A stretch of DNA of 64,000 nucleotides from Cladochytrium replicatum (GCA_025526935.1 JAHLKD010000030.1:398053-462052); one strand, 5' to 3'. Positions 43,809-56,279 are shown, counted from the stretch's first letter. The notes: generated by a model not told the origin, from the letters alone. Translations and numbers: made by a program.

Positions 43809-45082
43809 GGAAGCTGTGCTGTGCTTTTAGTCCTTAATGGAGTTGGGTTGATGTCAACAAATGCTGCTGGAGTCACTGTGCTTATTGTGAGATTTTATGC
43901 CTGGAGTATCATTTCCGAGAAAAGCAACAGGCTGGGATAAGCCAGTTTTTGGTGACCCCATGACCCTTGAGATTATACGTGGGGAAATTGATGTAACGGG
44001 AGAGAACTGGTATCAGGTGTACAACGTTAATCTTGTTGCTTGTGGGATAGATGTTTTTCTCAGCAAATTTGGCTTAGTCTGGCCATAAAACATACCATGG
44101 TCACCGGACAGGATATTGTGTTGTCTGACAGTTGTGAAGGAAAGGTGTCATCATCTTGGGTTGGAGTGCAAGGCTGGTGACGGTAAGTTACCCCAAAGAT
44201 CTTCTCATCCTTGTTTGCTGGCTGGTGCCAGAGATTCAGTCAGAATTTGGTTCCACGACACAGTGTTTGGTTGCATCCTTCTGGGAAGATGTCAGTGAAC
44301 TATGATTCGACCATTGTTTGATACAAAAGTGATTCAATGAACAGTGTTGGACGTCGCTTTGCATCCTGAACAGAAGTCGCAAGCACGGGAGATCCATGTT
44401 GTGCAACTCTGCACATCATCATAATTCTGCGTGCTCGTGGCAACTAGTTCACACGAAAAGGGGTGCTGTCATGCGTTGCTACACAAAGTTTCGATTGCGA
44501 AGCTGGTTTCACTTTAACAATGATAATCCGGGGTCACAACGGTTAAATCCAGAGAAGCAATCCATATATGAATGGTGGTCTCCCAACCTGAGAATTTCCT
44601 AACGTCAAACTTCTTTTGCGGTTCGGGACGGTGTTTCTTACAGCATTGAACGCCACCTGATGAGAATGGGATTCCTCATTCCATTCACTGCTGGAGTGGT
44701 CGTTGGGCTGACTGCACTTGGTCTCCGAGCGTGTTTCAAACGATCGGGCCATTTTCAGACGAGACTGACAGAAATGAGAGTGAGCCTTGAAACCTTCCTC
44801 CTGGGCAATGATCGGGGCTCGGTATGTGACGTTCCAAACAATGAGGATAGAGTGGCACTTTCTTCCGCAAATCAGGCGGATATTCCAAAAGAAAGGACTT
44901 CACATTATGGACAGTTACAACATGCGAGCGAATCGACGTTGCCCGATTTTATGAAGGATTCTGTATCGAAGTCATCCCCTCAGCAACATACAGAGCCGTG
45001 GAATCATGGTGTTAGATCAGTCGCAAACCCCCTTCTTATACTGCCGAAACATAGCTGTCTGGAAGTTCGCTCAATAGCACAT
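43809..45082. other. Unassigned region between the repeat block and the phosphatase gene
   Basis: Frames at 43897-44088 (FGDPMTLEIIRGEIDVTGEN) and 44396-44602 (QSIYEWWSPNLRIS) look like protein fragments but I cannot name them. They may be the remainder of the mobile sequence that begins at 43428. One ATG frame, 44660-45124, is listed separately. Confidence 0.25.
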
Positions 45083-45124
45083 CTATTTTATTGTTTGAAG
45101 ATGGTGCAGGATTGTATCGAATGA
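44660..45124 (+). CDS. Hypothetical 154-residue protein with N-terminal membrane anchor
   Basis: Begins MRMGFLIPFTAGVVVGLTAL, a hydrophobic helix followed by basic residues (RACFKRSGHF), then a polar Ser/Gln/His-rich body. This is a signal-anchor layout. No family is recognised. Its last 42 nt overlap, on the opposite strand, the end of the phosphatase gene, which may mean that the true 3' end is spliced or that the frame is accidental. Confidence 0.3.
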   Translation: MRMGFLIPFTAGVVVGLTALGLRACFKRSGHFQTRLTEMRVSLETFLLGNDRGSVCDVPNNEDRVALSSANQADIPKERTSHYGQLQHASESTLPDFMKDSVSKSSPQQHTEPWNHGVRSVANPLLILPKHSCLEVRSIAHLFYCLKMVQDCIE

Positions 45125-45986
45125 ATCCCACACAACCACATTTGGCAAACCTTCCCGTTTGCACCATTCCTCCAAGTCTCTTCCACGCTTCGCGAACACT
45201 AGGTCGGCATGTCGTGCAGCAGACAAATCACTAACCCCGTCCCCAACAAACACTACAAGAGGTTTCTCACAGTTTCGATTCTGCATAAACTGCTGCACTA
45301 CCATCTCAATTGACAACCCTTTGTCATGGCCATGCGGGCTAAAAAAGACGTCGGATCAGATAAGGATCAATCCTGAGTGGGGAACTGACTTTCCGTCGTG
45401 AATATACAAGATTTCCCAGTGAGAAGGATGAATTTTCACATCGTTAGCGACAATCTTCAACGAGTCACGCTCTTTATAAGCGTCAAGGTATAGGCTCACA
45501 AGCGGAACCAAACCGCTACAAAACAACATTCTAACATGCATCATTGTTCTTTTTTTCCTTCTCTCACCTGCTCAGAACTGTTACGGGTATGCCATTCTTG
45601 TCACAAAAGTCGACCGTAGCTCCAAAAAATGGATCTATCTTCACATCTATATGCGCGTCAGCAACTTTAAAGTCATGATCAGTCCAAAACAGCACCTTTT
45701 AGCAGATCAACTGCCCGTTCCCAATCCAAGTTGACCGAGTTCCACATGGTCTGGACAGCTTCACGGAAAGACGATTCTCCGTTCAGTATTTGCAAATCCT
45801 TCAAGTGTCACGCCAGATGAGCTTCATCCTCTTAAATACATGATCAACCAACACCGACCAACTCTCTGCGACGCAGTGCTCCCATGCAATGGTCAATAAG
45901 AATAATGCCCGTATCGCGATCCGTGATCGTTCCATCGAAGTCACTAACTTTGTATGGCTTGTTTATCTCTGGGTTGACGAATGTAC
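45083..45986 (-). CDS. HAD-superfamily phosphatase (phosphoserine-phosphatase-like, Pyp1 type), 5' end uncertain
   Basis: Exons on the minus strand: 45986-45859, 45798-45696, 45646-45568, 45515-45390 and 45338-45083. The catalytic motif I is VSDFDGTITDRDTG (nucleophile and acid/base Asp). RRRELDLQILNGESSFREAV is the cap helix region. VDFCDKNGIPVTVLSSGLVP holds motif II (Ser-Ser-Gly). HDNPHGHDKGLSIE supplies the Lys motif III and VVFVGDGVSDLSAARHADLV motif IV. This order matches yeast Pyp1 (YNL010W), a phosphatase of small sugar/polyol phosphates. Splicing at 45858/45799 removes two in-frame stops. The first exon is not found: no ATG precedes the DFDGT motif in frame, so the start must lie upstream of 45986. 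Confidence 0.82.
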
Positions 45987-46615
45987 CTTTTCATATTTAC
46001 ACAGAAGAATGGGTCGTTTGTTCATCTAGGTTGCAACCAGCGTTAATATGTGGCGCAAAACAAATCTTGCGAATTAATGAAACCGGAGGCTTTCGTGTTA
46101 AATGCCTTCAAATATTGATTAGGGATTATATGAACAAACATATTGTAAAAGGAGGGACAGCTAGCACGAAATCGGTTTTGCCCCCCTTTCTTTAGGGCTA
46201 GCCTTGTCCGTGGCCTGGATATACTATTGGGGGGATATTTTTGTTAGTCTCACTTGATTTCATTGTGGAAAATAAGAACTCCGGTGGCAGTACCGTTTTT
46301 TTCCTTTCTTCGCCTGAGCCAACGTGGTGTGCAGAGGTGCCCACACACACCAACGTGCCAATCGTCTCGTGACAAGAGGCCTCGAATTACCGCTTTAGGT
46401 ACATGTCATGTTAACGCTCAAAGCTGAACATTTCTGAGATGAGACAGTTTTGCAGTTAAGGAGCTCACCAGTGCCGGGTCGGGTTTCATCTAGCCTTTAA
46501 GGTCCCCACCACTTACCATTAGGGTACAAACATCAATCTTTATACAACTAAGTAGTACGAAAGCTGTTTTGTTTGTGCAAGCAACCTAACCTCACGATAT
46601 AGGTAATCGTTACCA
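45987..46615. other. Intergenic region between the phosphatase and CBF1
   Basis: Should contain the missing first exon of the phosphatase and the CBF1 promoter, since the two genes diverge. A 103-codon plus frame (45884-46195) overlaps the phosphatase antisense and is not called. No CACGTG self-site was seen in this interval. Confidence 0.4.
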
Positions 46616-47441
46616 ATGGAAGAATTCGGCGCTAACAGTGCACTGACTGCAAATACTACCGGAGTGCGAACTGCAGCATCACCTCACGCACACGCCGGGG
46701 CAGCCCAGACTCTTGCACAAATGTCACAAATGACAGCAGCAACGCTTCATCAACATTATATGCAGCAACAGGGGGCGAGTGCCGGATACCACCACCTTGC
46801 TGCCGCAGCAGCCGCTGCTACGTCTCAGCAGAATGGTCAAGCACCATCACCACCTACTCAAGGCACGCCTGCTTCCCAGACGTCGAAGCCCCCGGTCGGA
46901 TCGGAAGAATGGCTTCGACAGAGGAGGGAAAATCACAAGGAAGTCGAGCGTCGGCGACGTGAAACGATCAATGATGGCATTGGCGAACTCGCCAAGCTAG
47001 TTCCAGATGGCGAAAAGAACAAAGGACGCGTTATCATGAGAGCGGTGCAGTACATTCAAGAGCTCAAGGCAGCGGAGTCAGCGAACTTAGAAAAATGGAC
47101 GTTGGAGAAGCTGTTGTGCGAGCAAGCGTAAGGATAGAACGAGTCGTTCAGTGCTTAGAACTATCAGTGCTTAGAACTATTTTACTCTATGCAGAATTCA
47201 AGAACTTCACGTGCAGGCTGATAGTTTCAAGAGAGAAATGAAGTATTACCACGAAGCGTACAACAAGCTGAAGCCTGAGCATGAACTGCTGAAAGTGGAG
47301 AACGAGCAACTTAAGTCGGAAATCGAGAGATTGCGTTCAGCCACTTCAGTAGATCTGGACGGCTCTCGCAAACGTCCTAGTATGTTTTTTGTTCTCGTAA
47401 ATCTAGGCGCACTCATCGTTGCTTTTCTAGGGGAGGAATGA
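46616..47441 (+). CDS. CBF1: bHLH transcription factor of the Cbf1 family
   Basis: Cbf1 binds CACGTG as a dimer at methionine-pathway promoters and at CDEI of yeast centromeres. Exons 46616-47127, 47195-47379 and 47431-47441 give 235 residues (252 if the 51-nt in-phase last intron is kept). The N-terminus is Ala/Gln/His-rich low complexity with an Ala run. The basic region RRENHKEVERRRRETIN has the His-Glu-Arg contacts for CACGTG. The helix-loop-helix follows (GIGELAKLVPDGEKNKGRVI, MRAVQYIQELKAAES). The Cbf1-specific segment NLEKWTLEKLLCEQA and a C-terminal coiled coil (LLKVENEQLKSEIERLR) complete it. The retained-intron version would add a hydrophobic tail, so splicing is favoured. FAB1 starts 202 nt downstream. 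Confidence 0.93.
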
Positions 47442-47642
47442 TATTTATAAGATTCCGCTTGGTTTTGAATGAGCGTTCGATTAATTTTTTATATTTGTAT
47501 TTTGTTTTAAGTCACATAAATAAACATCAGCCATCGGCCGTGAAGTTCTTGTGGCTTGGACTGCAGTCCATCTCGTTGAGGTTGGGGCAGATTTGAAATT
47601 CTTTGGTTGACGTTTGGCATTTACCTTGATACTAGAAGTAGA

Positions 47643-50600
47643 ATGAATTTAGGCCAGATTTTTTTCGGAGGAAAGAAGAAAGCGAAGCAAACACCGAAGC
47701 CAGCATCTCGGGATGCCGAGGTAGGGGCCCATCTAACAAATGGTGACGGGAAGGATGCCGTTTTGCGTACCGAATTTGGGGACGGACTGGAAACAAGCGA
47801 GCCCGCTAAACCTGGGCGACCGGCATCAATGGTTTTTACCACAACTGCCATCACCCATGTCGCATCTGCACGAAATTTGAGCACCGAACCCCCCGAAAAA
47901 CCCGGAGAACGTGTTCCATTCTTTGAGGAGAAGGCGTTAACATCGGAGAGCTTGGTCGAAGACGCTCAGTATATGTCTGATGATGACGAGATTTTTTCAT
48001 CGTCGGCTCTTGGCTCACCCATCGCGAAAAGCTCGACATTAGCCTTCCGAATGGCGAATTCAGTTCAACGCGGTGAAGAGAGTGTCTCTGCGCAAGAAAA
48101 GGACGATGAGTTGTGGACTTATCCTCGGCCGCTCGACACAGTTGCTCCACAGCAGCAATCACAGCAGCAATCGCAACATCTAAGTCATCATCGATCAATT
48201 ATGTCAGAAAAGTACAAAGCTCAATCAAACGACATGCTGATGTCTCGCTCAGCATCGCTTACTCCAATTATTAGGGATGATGCGAGACTTTGGTCTGCGT
48301 CATCCCAAAAGCAACAATCAGTCAAGCGGCAAAGTAATATTTTCCATAATCCTGTGCAATCAAAATATGGAAGAGATTCTGGGAGTGTCAGAGAACCCAT
48401 CACTACTCTCAAAGTCAAACAGACAGATTCATATCATACTGTTCTTAATTATGCCTCTCGAAACCATCTTCGCAAAATTGTTCAGCAGCTTCTACTTGAG
48501 AGCTTAATACCAGCAGAGAAGCTATGGGAAGATGTCCTGATGAATCTGTTACTGTTTACTTCCCATAACGTTTCACCAAGTGTCCAAAATGGAGACGAGA
48601 GAGATATACGTTACTATGTTAAAGTGAAGAAAATTCCAGATGGAAATCCAATTGACAGCCAATTTATCCAAGGAGTTGTTTTTTCAAAGAATGTTATGCA
48701 CAAGAGAATGCTTAAGCCGGTTACCAATCCAAAAATTCTGCTCATAGCCTTTCCAATTGAATTTCAAAGAGTCCCTCAAACTTCTAGCTTGTTTCCAAAT
48801 GACACTTCACATAAACTTTTGCCCCTTGAGCCTGTGCTTTCACATGAAAAAGAGTATCTGTATAATATTACATCAATCATTGTATCAACTGGTGCAAATG
48901 TTGTGCTTTCAAGAGAGAGTGTTTCCCGCTTTGCCCATGAGTATCTGATAGATGCAAATATTGTTGTTGTTCAAAATGTGAAAGATTCTGTACTTGAGCT
49001 CGCAGCAAGATGCACACATGCAGATATTATTTTCTCTATTGAGCAACTGAGATCCAGACCCAGAGTTGGGATTTGCAAAGAGTTTCGAGCGCAGAGCTTT
49101 CTGCATACACATGGGCCAGTTTGGAAACAGTCATTAATTTTCTTGGAAGGAACACCGATGCCATTTGGATGTACAATAATATTGCGAGGAGCACAAAGAG
49201 ACATATTGGCAAAGCTAAAAAGTATTGTACAGTTCTGTTTACATATTGTCAACAGTTTAAAACTTGAAACATCGTTATATACTGACCTGTTTGCCAAATC
49301 GTATTCTGATTCCACTGAAGAATCTGCTGATTCAAGTCTTAGCAAGCTTTACTCTGACAAATTGAATTTCACCACAAATGATGACGGTACACAAAAAGCT
49401 GATATATTGGGTAAAATTAACCATGTGTTAAATATTTATCAAATGTCATTAGTTTCAGCATCTCCTTTTGTCCATTTCCCTCCCCCTTTTCTTCTTTCTA
49501 AAATGGCTGAAGCTGCATCAATGAGTTCTTTACTTCACCCTCTCACAAGACAACAGTATATAGAATTTACAAGAGAGCTTGCCTTAGATGATCAGGCACT
49601 CAGAAATGTGGAAAGTGAAGTTGATTATCATCGATCATTATCTGGACTTAGTTACTTGTTGAACACAGCCACATTGCATGCTTCAGAACATCAAAATATT
49701 GCTGTGTTGTATTCAATTGTCAATAGTAAAACCTCAGCTCCATGTCAACAACCAGATATGCGAATTATTGAATATTATCAATCTAAGAGTGACCAAACTC
49801 TTGGTGAATATATTACAGATCTTTGCTTAACTGCACACAATATATGTAGCTCAGAAGGTTGTTCTCAAACCATGTTGTGCCACTATCAGAGCTTTACTCA
49901 TGGGAATGGGTGTATAATGGTATCAACTGAATCAAAATCACCACCCATTATAGGATCAGAAAACTCCATTTTAATGTGGAGTCGTTGCAAAATTTGTCAG
50001 AAAGAAACACCAGTTGTCCAGATGTCAGAAGAAACGTGGACTTACTCCTTTGGCAAATATCTTGAATTATCTTTTTACAACTCTCAAGTAAAATCAAGAG
50101 CAGATATCTGTCCCCATAATCTATTTCAAGACACTCTGAGATATTTTTCCTACAAGAAAGTTACTGTACAAGTTATGCATGAGACAGTTGAACTCTTTGA
50201 AATCTTCGCTCCTCCTTCAAAATTGCAAATAAGTTCTGAAATTAACCGGCAGCTCAAGTTGCAGGAGATAGAGTTGCGGCGGACTCAGATCATGAAGTAC
50301 TATGACTCTGTCCATAACAGATTGTTAGATTTGAGCTCTCACTTAGTGAGTACCACAAAAGTCCAGTTATGTAAAGATGAACTAGGAGAATCTTTGAAGA
50401 AGAGTATTGGAGAGAAGAAGTTGATGTTACAGATACTACAGCAGACAATTGTCAGTAGTTCAGCTGAAGATACGCTTTCATTGACAAAAGTTCTCAAGAT
50501 ATTTCAAAGCAATATTCATGCGTGGGATCTTGAGTTTTCTAGGCTACTAAGAGCATATTTTCAGCCTGATGTCAAAGAGCTAAGAAGATTGACAACTGTC

Positions 50601-53126
50601 CAACTGAAGAAGATATTTAATGAAAAAGACCTACCCTTACGTGCGCCATTACTTCCCCTTATGTCACAAGACTATAACGATCTCGAATCAGAGGGAGAAC
50701 TAGTTTCATCTGGATTAGTATTGCCATATCTTGGAGTTTCTCCAACAATTAATTTTGGAGGGCCAGATGATACAGCTTCTGAAGTGAACAATGTATCTGG
50801 AATGGACCATCACTTTTCAAAACACAGTGACAATGAATCTTTTCAAAAGAATTCTCAGAACAACAAAAGCTTATCATTATCTCTACAATCTCAATTGTCC
50901 CTATTTAGTCTGATAATAGAGAATAAGCTGCCAGAAAATGACGATGATTTTCATGCTGAGTTTGTATCTGACATAGTGATCCCAATGGGTACACCTACTT
51001 TGTCATTTGAAGCCTATCCATCAAATGAAGAGTATTTGGATCTTATTAATGCAAGCCTGATAGATAGCATACTTCAAACTAAACCTCAAGAAATCGAGTC
51101 AGTTGCTATTGAGAATAGTAGTAGTGAGAATGGTCAGAAGGGTGAATCCACTTTGTCATTGAACCTAAAAAGGACAGAAAATGTGCACGAGGGAAGCATT
51201 GCAGTTAAATCTTCAAATTTAAATAATGGCAAACATTTGCCACTTATTATGTCAAGAGGAGCAAATGACACAATATTATCTGAGTCAAACAAAGACGAAA
51301 TGTTGAACAGCATAAGTGGAGTTGCAGTAGGATCTTACGATTCACTTGATGATGAGCTTGCCTCAATCTATTCAAACAGAAAGATTGGGTCAGTCCCTAG
51401 TACACGGAACATTGCTTCTGGTGCGCAAGTTCATGACACAGAATCATTGCAATATACAGAGAGAAATACAATCATTCGTGCTATTTCAGGATTATGGTCA
51501 GGATTGCCACCAGGGATTGTTCCTCTTGAATATCCAGTGTGAGTTAAAACCATGAGCATATTTAACTGTGTTAATTTCCATTTCAGGTCATCAGGAGAAC
51601 ATATCTTTAATGATTCTCTGGTTATTATTCGTGAAGATGAACCAAGCTCAATCATAGCGTTTACCTTAAGGTAGAAAGTGGTGAAATTTCCAAAGAGTGT
51701 GGCTTAAATCATGTTTCACTTGAAGCTCAAAAGAGTACAATGAAAAGTTGCGAATGGCGTCAAGTATGAATGAGGATAAAAATGAGAGTTCTCTGCAAAG
51801 TGCACAAAACTTTGACACCTTTCCTGCCAGACCAACTATTGAGACGATACTCACACAGAACGCAATATTAGGGACACATGTTAAACTTCGTAAGGTTCAA
51901 TCTCTTGATAATGTGTAAAACTAAGGATGTTAGAGTTTAGCGATGGACCAACAAAGCTCTACTGCAAAGTCTATTTTGCTGAGCAGTTTGATGCCTTGAG
52001 GCAACAAAGTTATTATGAACCTCAATTTGTGCAGTCTCTGTGTCGATGTATAAAATGGGAAGCTTCAGGAGGGAAGTCAGGCTCACAGTTTCTAAAGTCT
52101 CGAGGTCAGAGCCAATATTTTCTTGAAAGAGTCTCAAATTCATTAACCTGAACAAAAGATGAAAGGCTTTTAATAAAACAACTGTCAAAACCTGAAATGG
52201 ACAGCTTACTTCAGTTTGCACCTCATTACTTTGACTATATGGCGAAGGTTTTCTTTCATAAGGTAAGTCTGTTTTTATTCCTTTTTGATTTGCCTGAGTA
52301 AGAGATCAATTGAAGCTCCCAAGTGTACTTGCAAAAATGTTAGGATTTTACAAAATTGGTTTTAAAAACCCAATTACTGGAAAGTCTGTCAAACTTGATT
52401 TAATTGTCATGGAAAACCTATTTTTTAACCGGAAAATTAGCAGAGTACGTATTATCCCTGTTATGTCACTTTTCGTTGCTCATTCAAAAAGATATTTGAT
52501 CTGAAAGGTTCAATGAGAAATAGACACATACAATCAACAGGAAAACAGAATGAAGTTTTACTTGATGAAAATCTGGTTGAATGTATGTACACTCCTGTTC
52601 AGTTCAGTTGAAGTAAACTGATTAGCTATATAGTTATATATGACTCTCCGCTTTTTATACGCGAACATGCCAAACGTGTGCTTCAGGCATCTGTTTGGAA
52701 TGACACATTGTTTCTCTCTCGTCATGACATAATGGATTACTCACTAGTTGTTGGAATTGATGAGGAACACAGAGAGCTTGTCATTGGAATTGTCGGTAAG
52801 GGGCTTTTTTGCGCTATCAAATACAAATGATTCTGTTATTTACCTTCTTCTTAAGATTTCATTCGCACATTCAGTTGGGATAAAAAGCTTGAGAGCTGGG
52901 TAAAAGAGACAGGCTTTCTCGGGGGAGGAGGTCGTGAGCCTACAATTGTTTCACCTAAACAATACAAAATGAGGTTCAGAGAGGCTATGGATAAATACTT
53001 TTTAATGGTAAAAACAATTGTCATGGCAAACAAGACAGAGAATTAATTAATCCCTTCATTGTTAACTAGGTTCCCTCAAAGTTTCATAACATTGCATATA
53101 ATGTAGAACCACCTATCTCTGTCTAA
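47643..53126 (+). CDS. FAB1: Phosphatidylinositol-3-phosphate 5-kinase Fab1/PIKfyve, without FYVE domain
   Basis: Makes PI(3,5)P2 on endolysosomal/vacuolar membranes. Exons 47643-51538, 51587-51670, 51726-51889, 51934-52104, 52159-52262, 52316-52444, 52492-52582, 52634-52795, 52856-53007 and 53070-53126 are all in phase, 1669 residues. The N-terminal 250 residues are polar and Gln/Ser-rich. The TCP-1/CCT-like domain follows (about 260-550; [38 protein letters not shown]). The Cys-rich Fab1 domain is at about 730-840 ([38 protein letters not shown]). The kinase domain, about 1330-1660, has [54 protein letters not shown] and [12 protein letters not shown] with [15 protein letters not shown]. 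No FYVE finger is encoded upstream, and CBF1 leaves no room for one. An open frame upstream to 47607 lacks ATG. Confidence 0.93.
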
Positions 53127-54606
53127 TCAATAAAATCAACATAATCTGAATATCTCTATGTGTATTTTTCTTGGGCTCTGTGACTGTTTTTCCCAGAACC
53201 AAGCTTTGATGGAGATGTGAAGCTTCGTGAATATTATTGATAATACAAGCAAAATAGAAGAGCAAAATAGAAGAGCTATAGCGATCGTGTTGCGTTTCGG
53301 AATTAACAAGTAGACAGTTACAGCACTTGGGGTGAAGTGTCTGATGTCTCTCCGCCATGCCCCAATCATGTAATATGGTTGGTATACTGTCGTAGCATTT
53401 TTTATGGCGGGATTTTTGCACAACACACAACATCGATGCCATGCACACATCAAGCAAAGCAGTGCGCACACATCTCAACAACCACACAGCACACCTTCTG
53501 CGCCACACCAAGACGCATGGGCAAACCAAACAGCACCCACATACACACCATCACTCCACAACTTGAATGCGCAATCAACCAAATGTTGGTCAGTACACAT
53601 ATGCGAAAAATTAATGCAGTTCTCACCGCCACTTGCCAATTACACTGCCCACCGGTGACTTCCGACAAGACCCACCATAGCAAGTTTCAGGTAAGTGAGG
53701 AGGTGATCCAGAGCTGGAATATATTAACCTTCTCTTGCTTTTGATCCTCGCTTGTCCCTGCTCCCTGCTCGCTCCTCGCTGCTCGCTGCTTCCTGGTCAC
53801 TCCTCGCTGCTCGCTACTTCCTGGTCGCTCCTCACTTGTCGCTGTGCGATCTGGTCAGGTCAGTGATGATGGTGGTTCAAAACTCTGATATTGTACTTAC
53901 CATTTCTTGCTCTCTCACCTCGATTCCTCCCCTCGCTGCTCGCTTGTCGCAATTCGGCTTAACTATCCCAGGTAATTTTCTGTTCGCTGTCCATTTTTCC
54001 TGTTATTGTGCTTACCATTTCTCGATTTGATACCTCTCCTCGCTGCTGCCATTTCTTTTGTTGTGGTTGTCCTCACCATCTCTTCATGGATCCTTAAGTT
54101 GCCACTGTCCCCCCCATTGTTCACGCACGCCGTCTACAGCTACCTGCAACAAATCATCCTTTCAAAATCTACTCTGGTAAGTGAAGAGGAAGAACTGGAG
54201 CGACATTGCACTTACCATTGCTTGCTTCTTCCACCTCGCTTCGCTGCCACTATCTCTTTTGTTGTTTATTGTCTCCTCCCACTGATACGGTGGCATGCTT
54301 CCACTGTCAGTCGTCATTGTACTCTCCCACCGTCGCTGTTGCCATTGCTACCCCTCCCGCCCTCACTGGCATTGTTTGTTCGTTGTAGAAAATATGCACA
54401 TTTTCTTGCAAGTTCTTGCCGAGAGCAAGCCTCGAGTTAGCCTTCACATTAACAGGCCCGATCCCACTCGCAGAATGTTGAACCTGCAAGATCTCAAGAC
54501 CATTGCCGGCCGTTTACTGAAACGGGAGGGACTCATTGCAAGTTCAGATATTTTTGCCTTGTGTCACCATGACACTTGCTCTACTTGACAGAGGAGGATC
54601 TGCTCA
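53127..54606. other. Low-complexity region with degenerate CT-rich repeats
   Basis: From about 53750 to 54390 the sequence is built of short C/T-rich phrases such as CTCGCTGCTCGCTGCTTCC. A longer phrase recurs three times, with CTTACCATT followed by CACCTC/TACCTC and TCGCTGC (near 53897, 54009 and 54211). Open frames on both strands come from this composition; none has a domain. A short frame near 54390-54590 (NLQDLKTIAGRLLKREGL) is unrecognised. Confidence 0.5.
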
Positions 54607-55678
54607 CTAAAATAGATGAGTTAACAAAATCAAGCCACTCATGACTTTGGGCAGTTTCTTTCCCAGAGAATGTAAAGTTTGCAGGATTTTCCGCAAATGT
54701 ATGTGACCAAATTGCTGGCGTAATCTAGCTAATTTGTTAATGGTCACAGCTGAAATGCTGTTTACTCCATTATCAGCCATTGTTTCGGAGTATAGACTTA
54801 ATGTTGCAGATGAAGCTCCGTCTAAAACTTCACCCCCGTAATCTCTAGTTTTGTTAGAATCTTTTGGGAAAACATTGTTGTCCTTCACAGTGTCAAACTT
54901 TACACCAGACATAGTTGTCTGCTGCTCTTGGGCAGTGTTAGTACTGGTACCAGGTAAAACATTCTGTTTGCCAACAGAGAGTGCAGAATTAGAAAGATTC
55001 GTCAAAATAGCTGCACCTATTTTGGAAGAGTGTTTAAGTCATGGATTAGTGGTATCCAAACTTCCATGAAGATAATATAAACCTCCACGTCTTAAATAAC
55101 ACATTGTTCAGTTCCTTTGTTTGACAAATAGACTTTGTCTTTGGTAAAACTGACTATATCACCTTCATCCTCGATGATGCTATAGACAGATATAAGTGTA
55201 TCCTCTAAATCGGGAACAAAAAGTGTGTTTTGAATGTGTTTTATTGAACCATTTGGCAAAACAAGTGCAATATCTCCATAGCCTTTAATAGGAATGGGAT
55301 GATTGTCTCCCAAGTAAATATCTCCTGCATCATTAACGTAAAATAAATTCTTGAATGCATGTCTGTCTGGAGTCATCCAAGCAGTAGCACCAGAGTCAAT
55401 CAAACCGAGAGGTTTGGCATTTACGTGTAGATTGCAGTTGGTACTCTTCAATGCTGTGATAATAGAGGGATGTGTAAAATCCACAATATTATTAGCTTTG
55501 AAGATTGAAGAGAAGGATTTGATTGATTGTACCTTGCTGGAAGGTTCTGATTCCTGAGAATCGATATCCATGTTCTGGGCCACAGCTTTGTTCAACACAA
55601 TAGTTACGAATCGTTGCTTAACACATTTCTTTGGACAACAACGACAAGATGGGTTCAGGATCGAATGACGCCACATCT
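54607..55678 (-). mobile_element. Ty1/copia fragment: protease and GAG-pre-integrase region
   Basis: Minus-strand frame 55688-55092 has the aspartic protease motif LGLIDSGATAWMTPDRHAFK and IYLGDNHPIPIKGYGDIALV with LFVPDLEDTLISVYSI. Frame 55005-54607 has LARLRQQFGHIHLRKILQT, the GAG-pre-integrase zinc motif start. Both resemble the same regions of the large element at 57.7-61.5 kb but at clearly lower identity, so this is a related, older element. It has no intact integrase or RT. The neighbouring element's LTR begins directly at its 5' side (55679). Confidence 0.75.
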
Positions 55679-56279
55679 TGTTGAACAAAGCTGTGGTCCG
55701 GATCCTCAGGTTGTGTGTGTTGTTAATTCACGGGTTAATGTTGCTAAGAGATGAATAAAGAAGATTGCGAGTCACAAGTACTAGCGCAAGAGAATGCTCC
55801 TTGTGTGTATCGCCACAGGCTCCTTAAATAAGTGTATTGTCGTTTTGGCTTTTCCTTCCGGAAGATCTGGATCGCAGCGATAAGGTTTGACTCTTCTTCT
55901 CACAGGTGTAGCGAAGCATAATCATGCTAAGCTGTGCGTGAGATCTAACTCTCCTCAGCAGGATTGTTTTCACACATGATTCCCACAAACGCGTTAATCA
56001 TATGTAAACCTTTGCTGTGATCTGATCCGGGCTTCACTTCTACAAGTGGATGATTGAGAAGTAATGACAGTTTACTATACCTATGGCCGCAATAAATATA
56101 ACCCATGAAGAAATAACTGGAGGTATCCAAACTCGTAATAGATCATCATCTATATGCTTTAGTTCAATAGTTAGAAATGTTGCTCAGTGAAGAGTGACAT
56201 TTCTGTATATCGGGCGTTTGTGTTTTTGTACTATCAATGACTGGATTGGCCAAGTCCATCAATCGAAATACTTAACACA
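55679..56279 (-). repeat. Long terminal repeat, 3' LTR of copia copy 1
   Basis: A 601-base segment matched base for base, with about 16 mismatches by eye, at 61928-62528. Minus-sense ends are TGTGTTAAG... and ...GTTCAACA, so it starts TG and ends CA. It is preceded in minus sense by the purine tract CTGAGGGGG, the expected polypurine primer site. RT/RNase H ends 125 nt from it. Confidence 0.85.

Noticed and set aside
43551-43940. 129-codon frame in the repeat block as a gene
   Set aside because: Equivalent open frames exist on the other strand and no family is recognised; kept as repeat only.
45799-45858. In-frame stops in the HAD phosphatase suggesting a pseudogene
   Set aside because: A 60-nt GT-AG intron in phase removes them and rejoins the conserved RRREL and LQILNGE segments.
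53337-53744. 135-codon plus frame and overlapping minus frames after FAB1
   Set aside because: Frames on both strands arise from His/Thr/Cys-coding low-complexity DNA; no domain, no splice support.
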